Assembly: GCA_029936155.1 (NCBI GenBank) | Contig: JAPYUK010000005.1 | Coordinates: 9,441 to 73,440, forward strand | Direction of reading: 5' to 3' | DNA: 64,000 nucleotides | DNA from: Dehalococcoidia bacterium | Lineage (GTDB): Bacteria > Chloroflexota > Dehalococcoidia > Lucifugimonadales > Lucifugimonadaceae | Shown: positions 48,606 through 58,024 of the stretch, one piece after another | How the letters are laid out: every line of letters starts with the position of its first letter | Numbering within the stretch: position 1 is the first letter of the stretch | Notes under the pieces: model-generated | What the model saw: only the letters and a program-made list of their open reading frames with translations | What the model was told of the DNA's origin: nothing | Database searches by the model: none | Made by a program: the position numbers and the translations under genes

Positions 48606-49199
48606 TTACCTATCCTCAAGAAAACCCGCCTTCGGCGGTTTGTTGAGGAAGTTTTGGAGTAGGTCTTTGCCTGCTTCGGTCATTATCGATTCGGGATGAA
48701 ACTGCACGCCTTCGATATCGAGTTTCTTGTGCTTGATACCCATGATGATGCCATTTTCGGTGTTTGCTGTGACCTCGAACACGTCGGGAACCGTTTCCTG
48801 TTCGACTGCCAGCGAGTGATATCGCACGGCCTCAAACGGCTGTGGGAGTCCGGCGAACACACCTTTTCCCGTGTGCTGAATCGGTGAGGTCTTTCCGTGC
48901 CGGATTTCTCCTGCACCCGTTACAACTCCGCCAAACGCCTGTGCAATGCATTGGTGTCCAAGACAGACGCCGAGCACAGGAACTTTTCCTGCGAAGTGTT
49001 TTATTACATCGACGGAGATTCCAGCGTTGTCGGGAGTTGAAGGACCGGGCGAAACGACCACGCGATCTGGTTTCATGGCGGCGAGCTCACTGATGGTGGC
49101 TTTGTCGTTGCGAACGACCTCGACCTCGGCACCGAGTTCGGAGAGATACTGGAATAGGTTGTATGTGAAGCTGTCGTAGTTATCGATTAGTAGAAGCAT
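48606..49199 (-). CDS. trpG: Anthranilate synthase component II (glutamine amidotransferase)
   Basis: LLIDNYDSFTYNLFQYLSELGAEVEVVRND; VVSPGPSTPDNAG; VLGVCLGHQCIAQAFGG; EGVQFHPESI. Confidence 0.97.
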   Translation of the reverse strand: MLLLIDNYDSFTYNLFQYLSELGAEVEVVRNDKATISELAAMKPDRVVVSPGPSTPDNAGISVDVIKHFAGKVPVLGVCLGHQCIAQAFGGVVTGAGEIRHGKTSPIQHTGKGVFAGLPQPFEAVRYHSLAVEQETVPDVFEVTANTENGIIMGIKHKKLDIEGVQFHPESIMTEAGKDLLQNFLNKPPKAGFLEDR

Positions 49200-49211
49200 T
49201 GGATTTACCGT

Positions 49212-50747
49212 TTATTCGGCTGTAATTGTCGCAGTGTGCTGGGATTCTGGTGAAGTTTGAGTTCCGTTTCGTTTGTGTTGATCCCGGGTAGCTTCGGCGC
49301 GAGCTATTGCTAGCAAAGGGGCTTTTGCCTTCTGAAGAGCTTCGAGATTTTCGGCTTCTGGGTCGGAGTCGAACACGATGCCTGCTCCGCACTGAACGTG
49401 GGCAATGCCGTTGCGTAGAATGATCGACCGGATGATTGTTCCGGTGTCGACATCGCCGTTCGGTGCGAACCATCCAATGCCTCCGCAGTAGGGTCCGCGG
49501 CCTTCAGGCTCCAATTCGGCGATCAGTTGGATTGACCGGATTTTCGGTGCGCCAGAAAGTGTGCCGATAGGGAATCCGGCCTGGAAGGCGTCGATGCCAT
49601 CGTTGTCATCTGAAAGTTTGCTTTCGACTCTCGAGACCAGATGCATTACGTGGGAGTAGCGTTCGATGTGCTTGAACGATTTCACGTTAACGGTGCCGGG
49701 CTTGCTGACGCGTCCGAGGTCGTTTCGAGCGAGGTCGACGAGCATCACGTGCTCGGCCAGTTCTTTTTCGTTCGACAGAAGGTCTACTTCGTTTTGCAGA
49801 TCTTGTTCCGCGGTTTCGCCCCGGGATCGAGTTCCGGCGATCGGGTGGACCGCTGCATTGCCGTTTTTGGAACGCAGCATGAGTTCGGGCGATGCGCCGA
49901 TCAGTTGCATATCACCTAGGTCGAGCATGTACATGTAGGGCGATGGGTTCATGGTCGACAGCTGTTCGTAAATATCGATCGGGTCGGCTTGGGTTCGTGC
50001 TTCAACCCGCTGGCCAAGGACAATCTGGATTAGCTCGCCGTCGATGATGGCCTCGCGTGCGTTCCTAACGGCTTCAGCGAACTCGCTCTTTGTTTGCGGC
50101 ATCTTGGCGACGACGTTCAGGGGCTCGACTAAGGGTTGGCGGGTGGGCGATTCAGAAATGTGAGTATCAGCCGATACGGTTTCGAGCGATTCACATATTT
50201 GCGAAATTCGGTCGATGGAAGCTTCGAACCGGTCGGCTTGCGAAGCGAAAACGATGATGTGTAGCTGCTCGAGTGCGCGATCGAATACGAGCAGCTCTGC
50301 AGGGAGCATGAGTGCTGAAATTGGCGATCCTGTGGGGTCGTCCGACAGTTCGCCGACTGATGGTTCGAAGTGCTTTATTGCTTCGTAGGCGAAGTATCCG
50401 AATGCGCCAGTGACCAGTGTGGGGAGTCCAGCGATTGGTGCCACGGAACGTGCTCTGAATTGATTGCGGAGTACTTCAATGGGGTCGACATCGCCGAGTG
50501 ATTCGGTCGTACCGGTGCGCGCTACGTGATCGATTTTCGGGCATACATAGGCGTAGCGGGATGCTCCGGGTTCGGGTGATTCCGACTCGAAGATGAACGC
50601 AGGGTTACCGGGCGCTCGAAGTGCTTTGAGTGTGTCGATGGGTCGAGTGCCGTTGCTATCGACAACGCTATGAACAGGGACGACATCGTATCTTTCGAAG
50701 GCGTGTTCGAAATCCTCGCGTGAGTTGTTGAAGGTCGGGCTAGACAC
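49212..50747 (-). CDS. trpE: Anthranilate synthase component I-like paralog
   Basis: LIGASPELMLRSKNGNAAVHPIAGTRSRGETAEQD; ELAEHVMLVDLARNDLGRVSKPGTV; GTLSGAPKIRSIQLIAELEPEGRGPYCGGIGWF. Confidence 0.88.
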   Translation of the reverse strand: MSSPTFNNSREDFEHAFERYDVVPVHSVVDSNGTRPIDTLKALRAPGNPAFIFESESPEPGASRYAYVCPKIDHVARTGTTESLGDVDPIEVLRNQFRARSVAPIAGLPTLVTGAFGYFAYEAIKHFEPSVGELSDDPTGSPISALMLPAELLVFDRALEQLHIIVFASQADRFEASIDRISQICESLETVSADTHISESPTRQPLVEPLNVVAKMPQTKSEFAEAVRNAREAIIDGELIQIVLGQRVEARTQADPIDIYEQLSTMNPSPYMYMLDLGDMQLIGASPELMLRSKNGNAAVHPIAGTRSRGETAEQDLQNEVDLLSNEKELAEHVMLVDLARNDLGRVSKPGTVNVKSFKHIERYSHVMHLVSRVESKLSDDNDGIDAFQAGFPIGTLSGAPKIRSIQLIAELEPEGRGPYCGGIGWFAPNGDVDTGTIIRSIILRNGIAHVQCGAGIVFDSDPEAENLEALQKAKAPLLAIARAEATRDQHKRNGTQTSPESQHTATITAE

Positions 50748-52293
50748 TTGCTGATTCCTCCGCGTGGTCTATTGCTCGCATCAGAGCGCCCATCTTGTGA
50801 AGCGTCTCTTCGTATTCCGTCTGGGTATCGCTATCAGCGACGATTCCGCCACCGGCCTGCAGGTAGGCGACACCGTCTTTCATCACCATGGTTCGTAGTG
50901 AAATGGCGGTGTCCATGTTGCCTGTGAAGCTGAAGTAGCCGACGGCCCCGCTGTAGGGCCCGCGTTTGTCGGGTTCGAGCTCTGCGATTAGTTGCATTGC
51001 GCGTACTTTTGGCGCACCCGAAACCGTTCCGGCGGGGAAGGCTGCTTTCATGGCGTCGAACATGTCGTACTTTTCGGAGAGATTGCCAGTTACGTGCGAC
51101 ACGATGTGCATCACGTGTGAGTACTTTTCGATCTCAAAACTCTGCTCGACATCAACACTTCCAGGATCGGAAACCCGGCCAACGTCGTTGCGCCCTAGGT
51201 CGAGGAGCATCACGTGTTCTGCGATCTCTTTTTCGTCGTTGAGGAGTTCTTTCTCAAGCTCGTCGTCGTGCTCGGGGGTGGTGCCGCGTGGGCGTGTGCC
51301 GGCGATCGGGTGGACGGCCATTTTGCCGTCGATTACCTGAGTAAGCAGCTCGGGCGATGCGCCGACGATCTGGAATCCGTCGAGTTCTAGGAAGAACATG
51401 TACGGTGACGGGTTGATGGCTCGCAACGACCGATACATATCGAACGGTTTTACGGGCGTGCAGCGTTCGAATCGTTGCGAGAATACGACTTGAATTACTT
51501 CTCCATCTTGAATCGCGTGCTTGCACTTGGTGATCGCTTCTCCGTAGTACTCGCGGGTCATGTTTGGGATGTACGGCTGACCTGTAATTTCGCCGCTGCC
51601 AATAGGTGACTGTTCGGGATGCCCAACCGAACTGTAGTCGAGGTTGGGATCGCGAGAGGTAAAGCCCGAAGTGGGCAGAAAATTGCGCCTAGCTTCACTT
51701 GACGGGACCGGTCGGTCGAGTCGAGCGACGATCTCCTCGATCTTGGCGCTCGCTCGATCGTAAGAGGCCTCAGCATCGCCGTTTACTATGGGCGCGTGTG
51801 AGACGACGAAAATCGTGTGGCGCACATGATCGAAAATCATGACCGTATCGGTGAGCATGAACACGGCTTCGGGGACATCGAGTCCAGATTTCTCATCTGA
51901 GATTGGCGGTACTGACGGCTCGAAGTATCGGATCGTGTCGTAGGCGAGATAGCCAACAGCACCACCGTGGAACTTTGGGAGGCCTTCGACGGTTGCGTAC
52001 TTCACGGTCGACATGCGTTCTCGCAGAAGATCGAGCGGGTCAACCTCCCCGAGTTCAGTTCCGGCACCGGTCGTCAGAACCTCAGAGGGTTCAGTTCCTA
52101 AAATGCTGTAGCGTGCGACATTCTCACCACCTTCTACCGATTCGAAGAGAAACGAGTGGCTGCCGCTAGCTGTTTTTAGATAGGCAGATACAGGCGTTTC
52201 GAGGTCGGCACTGATCTCGCGATATACGGGTATCAGGTTGTGGTTTGAAGCTAGGTTCTTGAATGTTGAAAGATCTGGTGTGTAGCTGGGCAT
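50740..52293 (-). CDS. trpE: Anthranilate synthase component I
   Basis: FLFESVEGGENVARYSILG; IVGASPELL...VHPIAGTRPRGTTPEHD; EHVMLLDLGRNDVGRVSDPGSV; GTVSGAPKVRAMQLIAELEPDKRGPYSGAVGYF. Confidence 0.95.
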   Translation of the reverse strand: MPSYTPDLSTFKNLASNHNLIPVYREISADLETPVSAYLKTASGSHSFLFESVEGGENVARYSILGTEPSEVLTTGAGTELGEVDPLDLLRERMSTVKYATVEGLPKFHGGAVGYLAYDTIRYFEPSVPPISDEKSGLDVPEAVFMLTDTVMIFDHVRHTIFVVSHAPIVNGDAEASYDRASAKIEEIVARLDRPVPSSEARRNFLPTSGFTSRDPNLDYSSVGHPEQSPIGSGEITGQPYIPNMTREYYGEAITKCKHAIQDGEVIQVVFSQRFERCTPVKPFDMYRSLRAINPSPYMFFLELDGFQIVGASPELLTQVIDGKMAVHPIAGTRPRGTTPEHDDELEKELLNDEKEIAEHVMLLDLGRNDVGRVSDPGSVDVEQSFEIEKYSHVMHIVSHVTGNLSEKYDMFDAMKAAFPAGTVSGAPKVRAMQLIAELEPDKRGPYSGAVGYFSFTGNMDTAISLRTMVMKDGVAYLQAGGGIVADSDTQTEYEETLHKMGALMRAIDHAEESASV

Positions 52294-52452
52294 GACGAAT
52301 ATGTCCTGGTGGATTGAAGCTTAACTATTGGTGATAGTTGCGGCTTCGCCAGAAAACACGAGCGCTATTTTTTTGAAGATGGATGTTCATTGGATCGTTA
52401 CCAAGCTGCACCAGCGTCGTTATCGTGCCCTATTCAAGATGCCGCACGCGGC

Positions 52453-53472
52453 CTACTTCCAGTTTTTTGTGTAGCTGGAGATTCGCATGGCGTCCCTGAC
52501 CTGCTTCATCGTTTCGGCGGCAATGACTTGCATCCTTGCCACGCCGTCCATGATCGCCTCTTCGACGAGACTCATGTTGGCTTCGTAGTAGGCGCGGCGT
52601 TCACGGATAGGATCTAGGAACGTGTTGATCGCTTCAGCGAGAGCCATTTTTATCTCGACATCACCGATATTGCCTTCTCGGTAGCGTGCTTTGAAATCGT
52701 CTATTTGAGCAGTGTTCGGGTTGAAGGCGTCGTGATACTGGAACACCGGGTTGCCCTCGACCTTGCCGGGGATGTCGGATCGAATTCGGTTGGGGTCGGT
52801 GAACATGCTGCGGACCTTCTTTGTGACCGCCTTTTCATCGTCGGACAGCATGATTACGTTGCCCTTCGATTTGCTCATTTTGCCCTGTCCGTCGGTGCCT
52901 GAGAGGCGAGGAACCCTGCCCACTAACGAGTCGGGTTCAGGAAATACGTTGGCGAACATTCGGTTGAACTTGCGGGCAACCTCGCGTGTCATTTCGACGT
53001 GAGGGAGCTGGTCGTCGCCCACCGGAACCAGATGCGCTTGAGGCAGCAGGATGTCGGCCACCTGGCTCATCGGGTAGTTGAAGAAGCCGACCGTGCGTCG
53101 TTCGACGTCGAGGTCGTCGAGTTCGCCCTTGAGCGTCGGATTGCGTTCGAGCATGCCGAGGGGTGTGATGAAGCTGAGCAACATCGTGAGTTCGGCGAAC
53201 TCCGGGACGTAGCTCTGGACGACAAATGCCGACTTCTCGGGGTCGAGTCCAACTGAGAGCCAGTCGAGTGTGACCTGAAGCACGGAATCGCGTATGAGGT
53301 CGATGTCGTGGAAGTGGTCGCCCAACGCCTGGTAGTCGGCGAGTAGGAAGTAGCAGTCGTACTCGTCCTGGAGTTCAATCCAGTTGTGGAGTGCGCCTAC
53401 GTAGTGGCCCAGATGCAGTGCGCCGGAGGGTCGGATACCGGTGAGGATTCGTTTCTTTGTTGTCGCTGCCAT
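52453..53472 (-). CDS. trpS: Tryptophanyl-tRNA synthetase
   Basis: [69 protein letters not shown]. Confidence 0.97.
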   Translation of the reverse strand: MAATTKKRILTGIRPSGALHLGHYVGALHNWIELQDEYDCYFLLADYQALGDHFHDIDLIRDSVLQVTLDWLSVGLDPEKSAFVVQSYVPEFAELTMLLSFITPLGMLERNPTLKGELDDLDVERRTVGFFNYPMSQVADILLPQAHLVPVGDDQLPHVEMTREVARKFNRMFANVFPEPDSLVGRVPRLSGTDGQGKMSKSKGNVIMLSDDEKAVTKKVRSMFTDPNRIRSDIPGKVEGNPVFQYHDAFNPNTAQIDDFKARYREGNIGDVEIKMALAEAINTFLDPIRERRAYYEANMSLVEEAIMDGVARMQVIAAETMKQVRDAMRISSYTKNWK

Positions 53473-53555
53473 GATGTCGGTCGACTCTCGATTTATCTTC
53501 TAGCTTGTTCCGCTAGTGGTTCGTCGAGGTTTTTCGTTGGCCGAAAATCGGGCAT

Positions 53556-53600
53556 AAAAAAACCTCACTCCCTTATGAAATTTACTTCAAGGGGCGAGGT
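53556..53600 (-). terminator. T-box terminator hairpin
   Basis: ACCTCGCCCCTT-loop-AAGGGAGTGAGGT followed by T7 on the minus strand. Confidence 0.9.
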
Positions 53601-53822
53601 ATATCCCGCGGTGCCACCCTTATTACCGCCATACGTTTCGTACTGCGGCATCTCTGTCAGACACACGATCGAGGCTATCTGTGATCGTAGGCCCTAGGCT
53701 CTGATAACGGTGCCCACTCCGTCGGAAGCTACTTGTTTGCACTTTTGCTTCGAAGCTCACGGGCCCATTCGGTTCCGGTCGTGATATCGGGCTCTCACCT
53801 TGCCCCGACTCTCTTTGATCCG
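53556..53822 (-). promoter_or_regulatory. T-box leader (tRNA-Trp-responsive) upstream of trpS; 5' limit approximate
   Basis: Minus strand: AGAGAGTCGGGGCAAGGTGAGAGCCCGA stem I region; GAATGGGCCCGTGAGC with UGG specifier (53765-53767); AGGGTGGCACCGCGGGA T-box (53604-53620); terminator ACCTCGCCCCTT...AAGGGAGTGAGGTTTTTTT. Confidence 0.93.
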
Positions 53823-53998
53823 TAACGAAACTTACTAGTCCCGATCAACGCAAATATTAATTTCGAACTATCTTCAAGCCTAGCTCCTAAAGAGGTGGGG
53901 CGTCAATTTTGATTAAGATTTGAACTGAAAATAGGTTAGTAGTAGCGCGTCTGAAAGAGGAACATAGTAATTGACCAAAAATAGTCGAGGAGTGACAC

Positions 53999-55954
53999 AT
54001 GCCAGATAAAACAATCTCACCTTACGGATCATGGGAATCGCCGATTTCGGCAGACCTGATCACGCAGGGTGGTTTGAGATTAGAACAGGTGCGGGTGGAT
54101 GGCCCTGACGTTTACTGGCTGGAGGGTCGACCGGAAGAGGCGGGTCGGTATGTGATTGTTAAGCGATCTGCTGATGGTTCGACAGTCAATGTGAACTCGG
54201 CACCTTTCAACGCCCGGAACGCTGTGCACGAGTATGGCGGTGGCGCGTATGCGGTGCGTGATGGTGTTGTTTATTTTGCGAATTGGGACGACCAGAGGTT
54301 GTACAGGGCTGGTGGTTCTGGTGGCGCTGAGGCGATAACGGATGAACCTGCGGTAGTGCGGGGCGATCGGTATGCCGATCTTGCTGTGAGCAGCGAATCG
54401 AATTGGATTTTGTGTGTTCGAGAGACTCATCATGAGGGTCGTGAAACCGACAACGAGCTTGTCGCTGTGCCCACGGACGGTTCAGGTGACGTTCGTGCTC
54501 TGGCAAGTGGGCACGATTTTTATTCGTCACCTCGTCAGAATTCTGCGGGCGACAAGATCAGTTGGCTATTGTGGGATCACCCGAACATGCCGTGGGACGG
54601 TTGCGAACTCTGGGTAGCTGATTTCGATTCGTTGAACGGATCTGTAAGTAATGAACAACTGGTGACTGGCGGAATGGGCGTCAGCATTGTGCAGCCGGAT
54701 TGGAGTCCCGACGGGACTCTGGTATTTATTACCGACGAGTCGGGGTGGTGGAACCTTTCGAAATGGTCGGCCAACGGCAACGTTGTATCACTCGTCGCAG
54801 AAGAGAAAGATCACGGAGGTCCGGCGTGGGCGTTTGGGTTCAGCACCTATTCGTTCCTTGAAGACGGCGCAATTCTGCTCAAGGGTTCAAAAGGCGGAAA
54901 GGGTCTGCTCAGGATGGTGACTGTGAATGGCCGGGAAGTAGCTGAAACTGCTGTGCCACACACTTCAATCGCTGAAGTGAACGTTGTTGGAAGCGATGTT
55001 GTTTACATAGGCGCTTCGCCGACGTCCGCTGCGGAAGTTGTGCGGGCAAATATCAGCAGCGGCGTAACCGTCAGCTTGAAAACTTCGAGTGATATCGAGC
55101 TTGATGATGCGTATCTTTCGGTTCCACAGGCGATCACGTTCCCCTCGACCGACAGCGGCGAGGCGCACGCTTTTTACTACCCGCCGACCAATCTGGATTT
55201 CGAATCGGACGGTAGCGAGACTCCGCCGTTATTGGTGATCAGCCACGGTGGTCCAACGAGTGCGACAAGCTCTTCGTTGAGTCTTCCGGTACAGTTCTGG
55301 ACGAGTCGTGGCTTTGCGGTTGTTGATGTGAACTATCGTGGCTCGACGGGTCATGGCAGGGCGTTCAGAGACGCTTTGAAGGGCAAGTGGGGTGTGTACG
55401 ACACAGACGACTGCATCGCAGCAGCTGATTACCTTGTTTCAAAGGGCCAAGCCGACACAGATCGCCTTGCAATTAAGGGCGGATCTGCCGGAGGGTACAC
55501 GACGATTAACGCGCTTACTTTTCACGCTCGGTTCGCAGTTGGGGCAACGTACTACGGTATCGCCGACTTGAGCGTATTTATTGGCGATACGCACAAGTAC
55601 GAATCACGCTATCTGGACAGCCTGATCGGGCCGTATCCGGAGGCGAAGCAGCTTTATCACGATCGATCGGCGATCAATTTCATCGACCAGCTATCGTGTC
55701 CGATGATCATATTGCAAGGTCTTGAAGACAAGATTGTGCCGCCGTCTCAGGCAGAGATCATGGCAGGTGCTTTACGTGACAAGGGAATCCCGTTTTCGCT
55801 GATGATGTTCGAGGGCGAGCAGCACGGATTCCGACAGTCGAAGAACATTAAGGCTTCGCTTGAGGGCGAGCTTTACTTTTACGGTCGCGTGATGGGTTTT
55901 ACGCCCGCAGGGGATCTAACGGCTGTCGAGATCGAGAACGAATCGGCGCTGTAA
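53999..55954 (+). CDS. S9 family peptidase (prolyl oligopeptidase / acylaminoacyl-peptidase-like)
   Basis: VISHGGPTSATSSSLSLPVQFWTSRGFAVVDVNYRGSTGHGRAFRDALKGKWG; IKGGSAGGYTT; GLEDKIVPPSQ; GEQHGFRQ. Confidence 0.95.
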   Translation: MPDKTISPYGSWESPISADLITQGGLRLEQVRVDGPDVYWLEGRPEEAGRYVIVKRSADGSTVNVNSAPFNARNAVHEYGGGAYAVRDGVVYFANWDDQRLYRAGGSGGAEAITDEPAVVRGDRYADLAVSSESNWILCVRETHHEGRETDNELVAVPTDGSGDVRALASGHDFYSSPRQNSAGDKISWLLWDHPNMPWDGCELWVADFDSLNGSVSNEQLVTGGMGVSIVQPDWSPDGTLVFITDESGWWNLSKWSANGNVVSLVAEEKDHGGPAWAFGFSTYSFLEDGAILLKGSKGGKGLLRMVTVNGREVAETAVPHTSIAEVNVVGSDVVYIGASPTSAAEVVRANISSGVTVSLKTSSDIELDDAYLSVPQAITFPSTDSGEAHAFYYPPTNLDFESDGSETPPLLVISHGGPTSATSSSLSLPVQFWTSRGFAVVDVNYRGSTGHGRAFRDALKGKWGVYDTDDCIAAADYLVSKGQADTDRLAIKGGSAGGYTTINALTFHARFAVGATYYGIADLSVFIGDTHKYESRYLDSLIGPYPEAKQLYHDRSAINFIDQLSCPMIILQGLEDKIVPPSQAEIMAGALRDKGIPFSLMMFEGEQHGFRQSKNIKASLEGELYFYGRVMGFTPAGDLTAVEIENESAL

Positions 55955-55973
55955 TCATTCGCCACAACCGAAA

Positions 55974-56741
55974 CTAACCAGCGCCTTCGCCACCGTCGAT
56001 TGGGAGTTCGACTCCGTTGATGAAGTCGGACTGTGATGAGGCGAGGAAGAGCACTGCTCTGGCTACTTCTTCGGGCTCTGCGAATCGACCTGTTGGGATT
56101 TTGGCGAGCTTGGCGTCTCGACGTGGGCTGGCGGGCCATGCGGATTCGCCCATCGGGGTCATCGTGACTGTTGGTGCGACACAGTTGGCCTGGACGTTGT
56201 GGGGTCCGAATTCAATCGCCATGACTTGTGTCATCAGTTGGAGGGCAGCTTTCGACGCGCAGTATGTGGCTCCGGTCGGGATGGCACGAATTGCGCCTCG
56301 GGACGAGATGTTGACGATCTTGCCGCTTTTGCGTTCGATCATGCCGGGTGCGAAGGCCTGTGTGAGGAGCATTGGTGCCAGCAGGTTCACGTTTATGACG
56401 TTGTGGAACGTTTCGATGTTGACATCAAAGAGCGGCTGATGTTTTGCGACTCCAGCGTTGTTGACCAGAATGTCGATCCGGCCGAACTCGGTGAGTGCTG
56501 CTTTCGCCAGCAGTTGAACCTCTACGTCGTCGGCCATCTCGGCTGTTTTGGTCCAGACGCGTACGCCGTGCTTGCGGGCGTTTTCTGCCGTCGCTTCGAG
56601 TTCAGATTCGTTGCGGGCGGTGAGTGCAAGATCGGCCCCAGCAGCTGCCATGTATTCGGCGATTTCGACGCCGATGCCTTTCGAGGCTCCGCTGATGAAG
56701 GCGACTTTTCCATTTAGCGAGATGTCGGTGGATGTGGTCAT
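55974..56741 (-). CDS. SDR family oxidoreductase
   Basis: VAFISGASKGIGVEIAEYMAAAGADLALTAR; ILVNNAGVAK; YCASKAALQLMTQVMAIEF. Confidence 0.95.
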   Translation of the reverse strand: MTTSTDISLNGKVAFISGASKGIGVEIAEYMAAAGADLALTARNESELEATAENARKHGVRVWTKTAEMADDVEVQLLAKAALTEFGRIDILVNNAGVAKHQPLFDVNIETFHNVINVNLLAPMLLTQAFAPGMIERKSGKIVNISSRGAIRAIPTGATYCASKAALQLMTQVMAIEFGPHNVQANCVAPTVTMTPMGESAWPASPRRDAKLAKIPTGRFAEPEEVARAVLFLASSQSDFINGVELPIDGGEGAG

Positions 56742-56857
56742 TTGGTTGGGGTCCTGTTGGTTATATGAGTTGTGATGCGTGAATTGCGGCTGAATTGAGT
56801 GGTCGTTTTGTGATCATAGTTCCTGAAAATGAATTCAGGATGACTGTGGGTAAACGG

Positions 56858-58021
56858 CTAGTTGTTTCCTGTTACTTCGCCGAGATACCAGAAGAAACTT
56901 TCTTTCCGTTGGGTGTTGATTGTCCAGTTGATAGGCGGGTTTTGATAGCCGACCTCGTAGTCGCCGTACGCGGCTGATCCGCCTGCGCCAGGACCGGGGT
57001 CGAAGAATCCCCAACCGGCTCGGTTTTCGAGGGCTGTGGCGAAATTATTTGAGTCTTGATCGAAGTCGAAATGGTCGTCTTCGTTGAAGAAAATTGGTTG
57101 TCCTCTGAACGACGACGACGAGCGCACGACGTCGATACGCGATTTGATCTGAGTTGTGTCGTGCATGCCGTTGCCGTGGAGGAGGATGAAGTCGGAGGCG
57201 GCGATTACTTCGTCGGTTGGGATCATGATGCGGGCGAAGCTAGTTCCGACGAGTAGTTGCTCACCGTCAATCTCGATCGCGGCGGCTCGTGCAATCAGCT
57301 CATGTACACGTGGTGGGCAAAGGATTTCGTGTTCGTACCGAGGTACGTCGGCTTCGTTGTTGATTTCGATGAGCACATTTTTGTAGCCACTTTCGAGTAC
57401 CCATTTTGTGGCGTTGTCGACGGCGTCTTTGACGGCGTCTTCGTCTTCGAGGCATTCGTCTTGACCGAAGTAGAAATATCCGAGGCAGACCACCATTCCG
57501 ATGGCGTCGGCTGCTTCGATTAGTTTCGCAGCTCGTTCCATGAAGGCTGGTTTGAGATCACCGGACGGGGTAAATGCTCCAGAGATCCACGGCTGCGATC
57601 CTTTGTCTGGCACGCCAACCCAAATCTGCTCTTCGGTTGCTTCAGAGTGTACGGCGTGAATACGGTTCATTAGATCGGCAAGGCTTTCCTCGTCAGATCG
57701 GTAGTAGCCGAGCGGTGAAGCGCCCTGGAGGTTTATATCGATGCAAGTGAGGCCTTTTGAGTAGTAGGTCGGCAGCATCTCGATGAGTTCGTCGGTGTTG
57801 CGATCGGCACGCCAGCGATCATTGTTTGGATATGCCCAGAGATGCCTTGTGAACTCGTTTTCATCGTCGAAAACAGCGTTTGCCATGCGGCTGTTCATCA
57901 AGAGCCCTTCGATTGAAACGCCGCGGAATGTTTGACCTCGCAGGGTTGGCATTCCGTTGATGAAGAACTTGTCCCCATCGATCGCTATGTGTGTGCGGGC
58001 TGTGAATTTTGGTTCTGGCAT
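56858..58021 (-). CDS. Putative GH-A clan (cellulase-like TIM barrel) protein
   Basis: NVLIEINNEADVPRYEHEIL (NE motif) and GQPIFFNEDDHFDF late Glu; family assignment tentative. Confidence 0.5.
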   Translation of the reverse strand: MPEPKFTARTHIAIDGDKFFINGMPTLRGQTFRGVSIEGLLMNSRMANAVFDDENEFTRHLWAYPNNDRWRADRNTDELIEMLPTYYSKGLTCIDINLQGASPLGYYRSDEESLADLMNRIHAVHSEATEEQIWVGVPDKGSQPWISGAFTPSGDLKPAFMERAAKLIEAADAIGMVVCLGYFYFGQDECLEDEDAVKDAVDNATKWVLESGYKNVLIEINNEADVPRYEHEILCPPRVHELIARAAAIEIDGEQLLVGTSFARIMIPTDEVIAASDFILLHGNGMHDTTQIKSRIDVVRSSSSFRGQPIFFNEDDHFDFDQDSNNFATALENRAGWGFFDPGPGAGGSAAYGDYEVGYQNPPINWTINTQRKESFFWYLGEVTGNN

Positions 58022-58024
58022 TCG

